Source: Dillenia suffruticosa
Lineage: Eukaryota; Streptophyta; Magnoliopsida; Dilleniales; Dilleniaceae
Reading direction: 5' to 3'
Assembly: GCA_033439265.1 (NCBI GenBank)
Contig: JAVTVX010000009.1
Coordinates: forward strand, 9,079,109 to 9,143,108
Length of the DNA: 64,000 bases
Shown: piece by piece, positions 23,846 through 34,500 of the stretch
Numbering within the stretch: the first letter of the stretch is position 1
Layout: each line of letters opens with the position of its first letter
The notes under the pieces: generated by a model
Told to the model about the DNA's origin: nothing
The model's input: the letters and a program-made list of their open reading frames with translations, nothing else
The model's database searches: none
Made by a program: the position numbers and the translations under genes

Positions 23846-24239
23846 ATCAATCACATGCTCCAACGGTCATCAAAACTGTCGAGATAGATCTATCCCAACT
23901 AGTATATAGCCAACTGAAGGCATATCCATTGGAGAAGATTTTGCGAACGGTTTTAGTATGTTTAGTAGACGGTTTTTGTCCGTCTGAATAGTATATTTGT
24001 TTTGTAGTATAAGACCAGTCAAGAGATTTAAGCCAAATGGTTCATGGATTTTGTAATTATGGATCTGCTAGGTCTTTATGATAGTAGGCTATGGACCGTG
24101 TATCATCATTAGCCTGCCAGTCCTTGTGTTGTTTCATTGAAAACGGCTTAAGAAGTAGATTCAAGAAAGTGAAATAATGGAAGGGTGCAAAAGTAGAGAG
24201 CTTTTAAGTGAGTGGAGCAATACGATAATGCGCATTAAA

Positions 24240-26200
24240 TGTGAAATGTGGCGGTTTGCTTTTTGCGAATCTTCTTCAACACGCCTTATATCATCCGGCT
24301 TGTAATTGGTTATGGGCACTATGTTATTTTTTATGGTTTATTTTGCTGAGAAAAAGCTCTATGTCTACATACAAGGAGTACATTAGGCATAGATTAATAG
24401 TATCTTATCTGGGCGCTCAGGCCAAAATTTAAGAGGTTGGAATATCTTTGCAACTTTATTGATTTCAAGTGCTTGGCGACTGGTTTTGGCTATGGTGAGT
24501 ATTTTGAATTTTTGTAATCTAGATTTCAGTTTCAAGGTTTTGTCCTTTATTTTTTGTTTAAGGGGATGTTCCGCTAAGGATTCTTCTAAAGGCTAGTTTT
24601 GTGTTCAGACGTGAACTAATTCTGGTTGAAGATTTTTCTATAAGAAAACTATTGTTAGGCATTAGATGAGAAAGTTTTTCTTTGTGGAATTCAAGAGGAA
24701 AGAGTTAAAGTTAGTTTTACCGAGAGCTTTGAAGAGGCCAGCCATAGTGCTGAAGGCTTTGGCTCATTCTCGCACACAAATTTCATCCAATCAGTACCTA
24801 GTTTTTGCCATAATAAAGGTAGATCTATTTGGATGGATGTCCTTCTTAATGACCAGATGTTGAAAATAACTGGTCTGGTACTTAACGAGATGGTAAGAAT
24901 CAAAAGTACTCTCTTAATTAGGAAACCAGGTTATTTAGTACTCTGAGTATTGTCAATGGAAGTGATCTCTAGGTGATCACTATCAATAAGGTCATGAGGG
25001 ATCATGGCAAGAAGAGTACTGAAGATGGGAAAAGTGTCTCGTAAGGGGGGATAGTGACAATCATCCTATTGCTACATTGGCCCCCGAGAGGAAGAAAAGA
25101 AAGTTAGAGGTCTCCAGTGTTAGTGGGGAGGAATTGGAGGTTACCAGTAGAGAGGGGAGCTCGGCTCTGATTTTGGCTATTATAGGCACTAAGGGAGCAG
25201 ATGTTGAGGTTAAGGGTGCCAACATTGAGGGAGAGTGCAATTCTCCTAGTGTTCCGAGTGTTGGGAGAAAGAAACATGGTTGAGGGGTGAAGCCAGACCG
25301 TCTAGTACACTTCCAAAGCACATATATGTCCCGAAAGGCAAGTGAGTCATGCCCAGTCAGATGACTTTGTTTCCCTTATTTTTTTAAGGTCCTTTGATCA
25401 ATCAAAGGATCTGAAAGAGAGAGGAGCTGCGGTGATTAGTTGCCACAGTAATTATATCAGTGACTTAGACGTTAGCAAGGCAAGGAGGTTTGTTGACAGG
25501 TTGGACTTTCACTATGTTGAGTCTGAGCTAAATTGTTTAATGGTGGAGCAAGGCTCTAAGGTCACAATTGCCCTCGATCTCCAGGTATGCTTTTCTATTT
25601 AAATGTTTTGGCAAATTTGGTATTCTAATGGTAGCTTATGTAAGTTGTCATGTTATTCATAGTTCGCCGCTATGGATGAGTTCTTATGACTGTGGGAAAA
25701 CCGACTGGTGAGTCACCTGAATGAGTTGGTGAATCAAAGAGAGGAAGAGATCGTGCAATTTCGAGCCGCTCTATCTCAAAAAGAGAAGGAATTAGGAAAG
25801 GGCAAGGCACGATCTTGTAGTTTCAAGCCATTTTGCCTAGAGGAAGCAAGAATGGGAAGAGGGTAAGGTGGCTAATACTACATTGTTTGAAAAGGAGAAA
25901 GAAATAAGATGGCTGAAAACTAACCGGAACTTAGTATTCAAGTAATACGATATAGACATTACAGAACGTGAGAAATTGGGGGCCTTGCTGAAGGGCACTG
26001 GTATGGACCACTTGTCTACCAAGAGGTTGGCTCAAGAGTTGAGGTAATCCCTCATTATCTCGAAGAGGAGGCCACAGACTTGGAGGGCAAGGTTGCTAAG
26101 CTTTAACAAGGCCACCAACATGAACTTTGAGAGCTTAATGAGAGGTTACTCTGCAAAGAAGAAATCATCTGCAAAGCAGACTGGTGAAGGCTTGGATAGA
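24240..26200 (+). pseudogene. Plant LTR-retroelement gag-like ORF remnant
   Basis: Broken plus-strand frames show MWRFAFCESS near 24246, a Glu/Lys/Ser-rich hydrophilic stretch at 25080-25280, and SHAQSDDFVSLIFLRSFDQS with ARRFVDRLDFHYVESELNCL at 25342-25580. A heptad-like coiled coil follows at 25690-26100 (LVNQREEEIVQFRAALSQKE). A conserved globular start, a variable charged middle and a C-terminal coiled coil are what I would expect of the putative gypsy-type transposon ORFs of plants. Frameshifts and stops are frequent. The family is inferred from layout only, and a translated search is needed for confirmation. Confidence 0.4.
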
Positions 26201-26650
26201 TAAAGTTGACGGGGCTGACATCAAGAAGGCAAGTTTGAGCCTGGCCAATGGTCCTGGGTATGTTTTTCTCACAACATGATGGAAGCTGATGCCTATATTG
26301 TTGCTATGTGAGCTAGTTTCTAGCGTCTGCAGTAGAGAAATGCTCCTCCTCCCTATCCAAATCATGAAACGTAAACCCACACTTCGTTTATTTCCTCGGT
26401 GTACCCCATTCCCTAATCTTGTATGAGCCTCCTCACTCAGTTGAACCTCTAGTACGGAATTGACCAAGCTTCTTCCTCTACCAATCCATTCTTCCTCCCT
26501 TTGTAATTTAACTGTTATAGTATGCATGGTATTGAGTTATTCCATCCAAGTATGCAGCTTCCAACCTCCTACAAAACCAAGGGAAGGAGGGAAGGAATTG
26601 AATTTCCTCAAAGTGCTGAAATAGAGTGTGGTGAGCATTACTCTCATAAA
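26201..26650. other. Unassigned stretch between retroelement remnant and satellite
   Basis: Probably the decayed downstream part of the gag-like remnant. Overlapping open frames on both strands (26165-26527 minus, 26522-26710 plus) show no recognised motif. Confidence 0.35.
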
Positions 26651-26654
26651 ATAT

Positions 26655-27625
26655 TTAGTGTCGAAAGAAAGGCACAAAATCCATGTAAGAGGAGTTTAGC
26701 TGAGAGATAGTGAGAGTCACAAGCTCGAGAGTTCAGTAGGTGCAGAACCATGTAGGAAGCGTTAAGCTAAGAGATCGTAGGAGCCATCCGCTCAAGAGTT
26801 CGATCCCATATGTTGGCCAAGAATAGATACGGAACCTGTGTAAAAGGCGTTAATCCGATAGATAGTGGAAGCCACCCGCTCGATAGTTCGATCCCGTATA
26901 TTGACTAAGAATGGGTGTAGAAACCATGTAAGAGGCATTGAGCTGAGAGATAGTATGAGCCACCCGCTCGGGAGCTTGATCCCAGACGTTGGCTAAGAAT
27001 GGGTGCGGAACCCATGTGAAAATTATTGAGCCAAGAGATAGTAGGAGTCACCCACTCAGAAGTTTAATCCTGTATGTTGACCAAGAATGGGTAAGAAATC
27101 CATGTGAGAGGCATTGAGCCAAGAGAATGGGAGCTACCCTTTCGGAAGTTCAATCCCATATATTAGCTAAAAATGGATGCAAAACCTATATGAGAGGCAT
27201 TGAACTGAGAGATAATGGGAGTCATCTATTCCAAAGTTCGATCCCGTACGTTGGCTAAGAATGGATGTGAAATCCATGTGAGAAACATTGAGCCGTAAGA
27301 TAATAGGAGCTATTCACTCAGAAGTTCGATCTCATATATTGACTAAGATTGGATGCAAAACCCATGTGAGAGGCATTGAGTCAAGAGATAGTGAGTGTCA
27401 CCAACTCAGGAGGTCGATTCTGTATGTTGGCTAAGAATGGGAGCGGAACCCTTGGCTAAGAATGGGAGCGGAACGCTTGACTAAGAATTGGTGTGAAACC
27501 CATGTGATCAACATTGAGACAAGAGATAGTGGGAGCCACCCGTTCGGAAGTTCAATCTCATATGTTGTCTAAGAATAGGTGCATAACCAATGTGAAAGGC
27601 GTTGAGCCATGAGATAGTGAAGATT
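26655..27625. repeat. 88-bp tandem repeat array, about 10 units
   Basis: The anchor TTGGCTAAGAATGG (or close variants) starts at 26813, 26901, 26989, 27077, 27163, 27251, 27339, 27427 and 27565. The spacing is 88 bp almost throughout, with one 86-bp interval and an extra pair of 25-bp partial duplications at 27452 and 27477. Each unit contains, in order, CCATGTGAGAGGC, TTGAGCC, GAGATAGTGGGAGCCACC, GCTCGGGAGTTCGATCCC and the anchor. The phase is preserved while sequence identity has drifted. GAGTTCGATCCC resembles a pol III B box and TGGCTAAGAATGG an A box. Confidence 0.9.
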
Positions 27626-27739
27626 TTGTAAGAGAATGAAGGAATTGAAGTATTATTGCCCATAAAAATCCAAAATCAAAATAATTTAGAAGAGTTGTAA
27701 CAAATAGTGAGCAGAAATCACTAAGATGGGGCCTTTGAA

Positions 27740-28110
27740 TAATCTGTGTCACATTCAAATGTCCCAACGTTGAACGTTGTCCTGAACCTAACTTTCATGT
27801 GTCAGGTACTTGATAGTGCTTTCAGGTTGTCCAAGCCAAGGCGGTCCAATATTGTATTGTGAGGGGACTTCAATTTCATGATATTGAACATGATCATTGT
27901 AGTGGCATGATTAAATGACGCACCTAGAGTTACCGAGAGTTGAATGGAGTTTTTGAAATATACTCATTTGTCAGATAGTCCTTCTAAGGCCCAACATGAG
28001 GTTGAAAATGACCAAGACTGAGGCCCATTTGTTTGAATGCGTCATAGTAGAGGATGTGTAACATGCTCCTTGGTCAACGAAGTTCCATTTTAGTACTCGA
28101 AATTTTTTGG
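27740..28110 (-). pseudogene. Ty3/gypsy aspartic protease (retropepsin) region remnant
   Basis: On the minus strand, frames give YDAFKQMGLSLGHFQPHVGP, CISKTPFNS-like, NIMKLKSPHNTILDRLGLDN and LKALSSTCHMKVRFRTTFNV, then GTFECDTDYSKAP. This follows the plant gypsy pattern: ADILYYDAFKKMGL after the catalytic DTGSS, then YNAILGRPxLNxLKAVxSTxHLKMKFPTxxGVG. The catalytic DTGSS itself is not legible (the sequence near 28090 is changed). Stops and frameshifts are present. It lies opposite in strand to the gag-like remnant at 24240-26200, so they are probably not one element. Confidence 0.55.
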
Positions 28111-29215
28111 TCAACGATGTCACAACCTGCTCCTTGATCAACGAAGTTCCATTTTACCCTCAAAAACAAAACCTGCGGGTCATACAGGTCACGATTTACC
28201 CACAATTGACCCGCTAGTTTTTAAAGTTCAATACAAAAATGGTGTTATAATTGGACCAACCCATGAAATAACTAAGTGGCCAGTTGAACCGATCCGACTA
28301 ACTGGTCAGTCCGGCTTTAACAACACTAGTATTGAGAATTTCAATGATTATTAGAGTTATACTAATAGAGAAATTATTAAATAAAGGAAAAAAAATTATA
28401 CTTGCACATATCTAATTGGAAAAACAGTAATTTCTATTTCGATTTTATGCAATTTCTCTTAATATCATGTTTTTATTGCGTTGTTCTTCATTTAAATTGC
28501 TATTTATTTTGCTATTTTCTGATTTTCTAAATGAAATAGACATGAAATATATCCTTGATCCAACAAAACATGCTGCTGCTTCTTTTCATTTGAGATCAAA
28601 AAATAATGCCTTAGGGATATCCGCATGGAATTTTTCATCCACTTTCGTGAGGTACGCGTGTATGGTTTTATGTTATATTATGTTCATTGTTTGTCTAGCT
28701 TGTATGCGAATCCTAATGTGTCATAGGTTAAGTGAAGTTATTAAAGTATTACAAAGGGTTGAGTAAAAAAAAATACTTTTGAATAAATCTACTTTGTTTT
28801 AATTATTAATAGTAAAGAAGAAATGATTTAAATAAAAAATTCCTAAAATTCTTTAGCTATAACAAAGGGTTGAATTTTGAAACGAAACATTTAACATTGT
28901 ACACTAATAATTCAAGAATTTAATGATAAAATATTAAACTATATTAACCAAAATCTAAATTTTAAGATTTGAGAATAGAAAATAATAATTGGGAGAGTCA
29001 TATAACCACTCGAATTGAATTTATCGGATTTTTAAATAGCGACAGTCAAGTTAAAAATTATATATATAATATTGTGTATGATCGGAAGAAAAAAAAAATT
29101 GTGAAACATGATTATAAAAAAAAATTAATAAATGTATGATCGGAAGGGTTGAGTAATTATGAGTATATCCGGAGTAACCACGTCTGCACAATTTTCCTTT
29201 TCAACATTGCCAAGT
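28111..29215. other. Intergenic stretch upstream of the kinesin gene
   Basis: At 28070-28170 the string CAACGAAGTTCCATTTTA occurs twice, about 70 bp apart, next to the gypsy protease remnant. The text at 28170-28320 (ACCCACAATTGACCCGC, GTTGAACCGATCCGACTAAC) is repeat-like. The open frame at 28467-28766 has no recognised motif. The remainder is A/T-rich. Confidence 0.4.
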
Positions 29216-29219
29216 TGGA

Positions 29220-29670
29220 TCCGGGCCCAGATGTACCCGGCCCAGCCCATTTCGACTCCTATTCGGGAGCTTGGGACTTGAGAACGCTAAGCTAACGAAG
29301 TGTTGTCGGAGAGGAAACGAAACACTCGTGGCATTACAAATGCCAAAACCACATGAGATTTATGCTCCATTGTTCCCGGACCAGCTATGGTACACAAAAC
29401 ACAGATCCTCTCTTTCTCTCGCTCTCTCTCTCTCTCTCCCCCCGAAAACAAAAGGTTAAAAACTGTTTGTTTTCTCTCTCCAACTAGACAACAATGTGTA
29501 TTGCACTTCCAACCCATTCTTCCTTCTGGTTAGATATTGTCATAAGTCTTTTCATTTTTCGTATATTGGTTTGTTTTCAGTCAGCCTTAGGGTTGCTTTT
29601 ATTTCCAGGTTCCTTTCCTAGGGAGGCAAATCGAAATTTGTGAATAGATGCCCATTCTCCTCTACCCAGG
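29220..29670 (+). promoter_or_regulatory. Probable promoter and 5' leader of the kinesin-14 gene
   Basis: GGGCCCAG at 29223-29230 and GGCCCAGCCCA at 29239-29249 are site II-type (TGGGCY) elements. TCP factors bind such elements, and they are enriched in plant genes expressed in dividing cells. A CT-rich leader with a CT microsatellite follows at 29408-29440, a form common in plant 5' UTRs. A donor-like CAG/GTTTGA at 29668-29671 could join a leader exon to the exon beginning about 31155. This is an inference from position and motif; no transcript evidence is available. Confidence 0.4.
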
Positions 29671-31154
29671 TTTGATTATTTATATTATTATCATTAAATT
29701 TACTAAATATATGTGGGTATTGAAAAAATGTACATGAAATTGGGAAAAAGAATTGTTGGAATTTGGATATATTTGTACCCTTTTTTTTTTCTTTCTAAAT
29801 ATCGAATTTAAGTAGGGATGAATGCTTAAATTTGTCATTCTTTATTTTTTATGTTCTCTTAAATTGAAAAATGATGTCCAATTAAATGAGTTGCTGTTTC
29901 CTTGATAATATGGACTTGATAACGAGATGGTGAAATACTTTTAGGATAGATGAGAATAAAGTAAGTGTTTGGAAATATTTAGGATTAATTTGAGTCACAG
30001 GAAACGAATCCCAATGAACACATTTCAATTTCAATGGGGGTGGTTTGAAGGATGATGATCATGGCAAATAGGACTGAGGTAAAGCAATACCAATCAGGCC
30101 TAAAAGTTACAATTAACAAAAATAATATAGGAATTCCTTTCTACATAATGGGTATGGAATGAGGGTAGCATGTCTAACTTTATTTGCATTTATGGCATTT
30201 CGCAACCTTTCAAGACAGAACCTCGTACTTGCAGCACTTCCTGCAAACACTTTCTCGAGCAAAATTTCACTACAACCATTCAAACTGCCTTTCCTATACA
30301 AGAATGTAAATAATTGTAGTAATACAAATTGCACTAATACTAAAACTTTTCATCAACTGTCAAGGTCTGGTTTTGTTTATGTCTGCATACTTACCTTAGA
30401 CTTAGCTATGAGTCTTCTGCTTGAGCCGTGCTGTCATCCTGCTTTAGTGTGCTGAAAAAACACATTTGAATAGCAATTTCATATTCTCATAAGTTTGGCT
30501 AGAATAACCCTTTCTCTTTCCGTTATACTGATTGTTAGTAATTGAATAATCACATTTTGAGCCCAACTAGTTGTGACACGAGGCTTGGTTGAAACTCCCA
30601 ACCATTCGTTAATGATATAGGTCGCACCCTATTAGTTAGCCCTTCCCGGTGTTCAAAATTTTGAGCAACAGACAAACTATAAATAAAATGCTATGATCTA
30701 GTACCCATGGATATTTTGCAGCCAATTTTTGGTATACAATATTATAAAATTATAAGCCCCTCAATCAGAAAAGAATGGTGAAACACAAGTAGAGGCTGGT
30801 TTGAGATGAGAAATTGTTCTGTCTAGCTCAGGTGTTCCATAGCTTCGGTTGGAAAATGAAGTCAGAAAATCCAACTTGAAAAGGATGAAGAAATGAGCAT
30901 GCTTTAGTGTAGTGCATATTCTTTTTGATTCTTAAACTGGGGAGAGATTCTCCTCTGTATCTTGGTTATGATTTGTTCATCAAGCAAAGATGATCTGAAA
31001 TGTTGTTATAAAATAAAAAATGTTGATTGCATTTTTCAGTCACTTAATCAGAAAGCATTACAATTTTATGAGTTGAACTGGTTATTTGTGGGAATATTAG
31101 GTTTCTGAATGGTTTGCATACCTGTCTTTAACAGTTTTGGGAGCCCTTATCTAG
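29671..31154 (+). other. Probable first (leader) intron of the kinesin gene
   Basis: No coding signal is legible; the small open frames at 30113-30334 (minus) and 30159-30455 (plus) overlap and lack motifs. A CTAG acceptor-like site at 31151-31154 precedes the exon holding the proposed start codon. Whether the leader is spliced this way needs transcript data. Confidence 0.35.
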
Positions 31155-31193
31155 GTGAACAACAAGTTGACAGCCTGCAGATCTATTGAGGAG

Positions 31194-31540
31194 ATGCAGA
31201 AGGATGGTTCTCTGTTGCAACTTAATGTTGTATTCACATTTGAGGTCGGTCTGACTATCTCTCTCTCTCTCTCTCTCTCTCTCAGATTTATTTTGACATG
31301 AAGACTTGATGCAAACGCCCCAATGAAGGGTTAATAAGTTTTTAGCAGAAGTACTTATATCAAGAAAAATGAATAGAACATTGATTTCATCAAAATAATA
31401 TTGTAGTTGTTCATGTGTAGTGTAATGTGTTTTTGCTCAGTAGAGCCATACACAAAATACACATGTATTTTGCATGTGTTATGCCCTCTGGGGTAATGGA
31501 TCCACGAGTTATATGCATTTGAGGACGTCTTCTGTGCTTC

Positions 31541-31577
<37 letters not shown>

Positions 31578-34500
31578 GCTTGTCATTATGTTTTATTGTC
31601 TTGTTATAGTGTCACTCAAACTTACTATGTAGTATCTATAACATTGTCCTAATATATTTCACTTTTTCAGATGTCTACATTTTGGAGTGGTCACTTCAGA
31701 TGATAGATTTTAGGTTCTTCTCTGAAGGAGAATAATGATCTCCTTCAACTCTGGTAGAACAATACGAAGATTGACCTAATCGGGCTCTGCAGCCACAGAC
31801 CCTCCCCATATGAATCAAGAAAAAGAAAGAGCCCTCCAAAACTCAAACTCATTTTCACGGTCGGAACTTTTTGGACCATGGGTATATAACTCTGGCCAGG
31901 CTGGTGAGCAAAGCTGACTTTGAGTCTTTTGTGATTATTCATTTTTATTTGTTCATTTTAATGGAAGTTATTCTACACAGCTTTTCATCAGGCAGCTGTG
32001 GTGGACTGGTTGAATGGTCTTGTTCCTTACGCACATCTACCAAGAGACGGTTCCGAGGAGGAACTGAGAAAGCACTTGATTGATGGCACTGTTTTGTGTC
32101 GAATTCTAAACAAGCTGAAACCTGGTTCTGTTCAGGAGGTGGTCAGTCTCTCTCTTTACTGCTGTAGCTCCCCAAAAATACACCCACTATTACAACCTTT
32201 ATCTGCATTTGCTATTGTAGGACCGGGATGAGGACCCTTCTTCTGTGCTCCGCCTAGAGAATCTTAAAAGGTTTCTTGCAGCCCTGGATGACATGGGATT
32301 GCCAAGGTTTGATATGTCAGACCTCGAGATGGTAATTAATACTCTCTAGAATATGCTAATTTGCATTGTGCAAAAGCACCATTCATTACTATTTATTTTT
32401 CTTTTTTAATTTGAAATGAGGTTATGTGTGAGAAGTTCTCATTATGGATATTCATGTTTACATATAGGGTTCCATGAAGCCCGTGCTGGAGTGCCTTTTC
32501 ATGCTTAGAGCACACTTTTCACCAAATACCATGGGTGATTTTTTCCAGAACTCCGGCCCGATGGCTGGATCTGGAAATGCAAACAATAGGTGGAAATTCT
32601 TTGATGCTGAACCATTAGAAGGTAGTGATGGGCTCCAGGCGGATGCCTCCTACCGTGGCCCCATTTCTCCAACCTTTGGAGAAGACAGATGGAAGGGTAT
32701 GCAACAACGTACATTGCGCAATTCTCCCATGTCAGGTCTGGTTGTTCTCTTTATGTATCTGCATGTCTTTATGCCCGTCCCATTTATTCTTAGTTAATGG
32801 TTTAACTGTAAACTTTATCATCTCTTATTTTTGAAAACAGCTTCTTGTTAAGGAAAAATATTTGAGGTTGTCTGCATCATTACCAATTTTGTAGTCCATG
32901 TGCTTAGGGGGATGCTTTAAGCATTACTTGATGTTGAAAATGTTATATATTCCAACAAGGGCAGGATTAGAGCTGAATAATCAACCAATTATAGATTGGG
33001 AACTTGATATCGAACAACACCTTCCAATCCAATTTAAGTACCAGCTCCATTCAAGATACCCAAATGGTGCAGATTGAGTCTTAAGATCCTATATAATTGC
33101 TTGTTCTAGTCTGTTATGCAAATAGTTACAATGTGAACTTTCGATTCTCTAGAGCCCACTGCAGCATTATTGCATTACGCAGGACACAAGTTTCATGAGG
33201 TATTTCAACTGAAGCAAGGACGCTATGCTGATCTTTCTGCTGCAAAGATCTCAGAAATGATCAAATCAAACAGTCTAGATGTAAGTTAAGATAGTTATGT
33301 AATCGTCTGTGAAATCTATACACTTGGTTCATTTTTTTTTATCTTTCTTTGATGTGTTTCAACATCTCTTGTGTGCAGAATGCCCCAACTCAGTCACTTT
33401 TGAGTGTTGTGAATGGAATTTTGGATGAAGGTATCGAAAGGAAGAATGATGAAATACCCCAGGTATGTCATCCTATTTTTGTTCATGTGCATGCTTCTCC
33501 TCCTACTCTCCTACAATGATATGCTAATGTCATATTGTTTGTGACAAATCTATGCTGCAGCGTGTGGCATGTCTCCTGAGAAAAGTTGTCCAGGAAATTG
33601 AGCGGCGAATTTCAACCCAAGCCGAACACCTAAGAACTGTAAAGTGCTTTTCCTAGATTAATTTAGTGGATGTTCTTTTGGGATGCTTTTGTGATTCATG
33701 TCAATTTATGTTCACATCTGTGCCTGCAGCAAAACAATCTTTTCAAGGCTCGTGAAGAAAAATATCAGTCAAGAATCAGAATACTTGAAGCTCTTGCTGC
33801 GGGGACAACTGAAGAAACCCAGGTACTTAATTATATTCATAGTCTGAATGCGGTAATGTTTTCCTTTTTCCTTTTCCGATAATAACCGGTGTGCACAGGG
33901 GAACCGATTGGACACCAAGTATTGTTGATACCAATATTTGTACAAATAAAATAAATCTAAAGCTTTTAACTTTGAATTCTGCAGATGGCCATGAACCAGC
34001 TCCAGCAGATAAAGGTTCATTTCCTTTTTTTTTAAGCCTTTTTTCCTCTATAAATTAGTTGTACATTAAAACTATGGCAAGGCCTCAATAATTTTAATGA
34101 GTTTAGATTCCCAAAATCCAGACTAGTTGGTTGATATGGGGTAGAAACAATCCAAGTTGTTTCAATTTCAACAACTCAAATGAACTCTTAGTTGGGGTCA
34201 ACTACATCAATCCTTCTTTTCTATTCGGTGCTATTGAGAGCTGTGTCATCTTCCATTATTTTGCCTAGAGTGTTTTTAGGAATTCCTCTTGTTCTTGGTG
34301 CAACTTCTTCCAACAGGAACGTTAAGTGGTCTTCTTCGAACTTGCCTAAACCATATTAATCAATTTTCTCTGAACTCATCTAAGATTGGGCTTATTCCAA
34401 AGTATAGTCTTAGATGCTCATTTCTAATGCTATCTTTTCATGTTACTTCACTCATCTACATTGTACTCATCTCTGTTACACTCATCTTCTCTGTTTGTTG

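Larger units (their letters stand above)
14772..24009. mobile_element. Possible large non-autonomous CACTA-like element built of repeats
   Basis: The left edge reads CACTATAAAAAAATACAG and then TATTGATGACGAATTTAGTG, a CACTA-type end homologous to the inverted end at 12520-12566. A candidate right edge is TTTGTTTTGTAGTA ending at 24009, one base from the expected TAGTG. Between them lie several arrays of a TGGTAACAAG-like motif (15905-16060, 16440-16510, 16740-16880, 18060-18110, 19690-19860, 23280-23845), repeated AT-rich blocks, a GC island and pyrimidine tracts, but no transposase. Flanking trinucleotides (TTA left, TAA right) do not match, so the right boundary is doubtful and the region may be several nested elements. 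Confidence 0.35.

Noticed and set aside
26655..27625. CRISPR-like regular array
   Set aside because: The entire 88-bp unit repeats with no unique spacers, and the genome is a plant.
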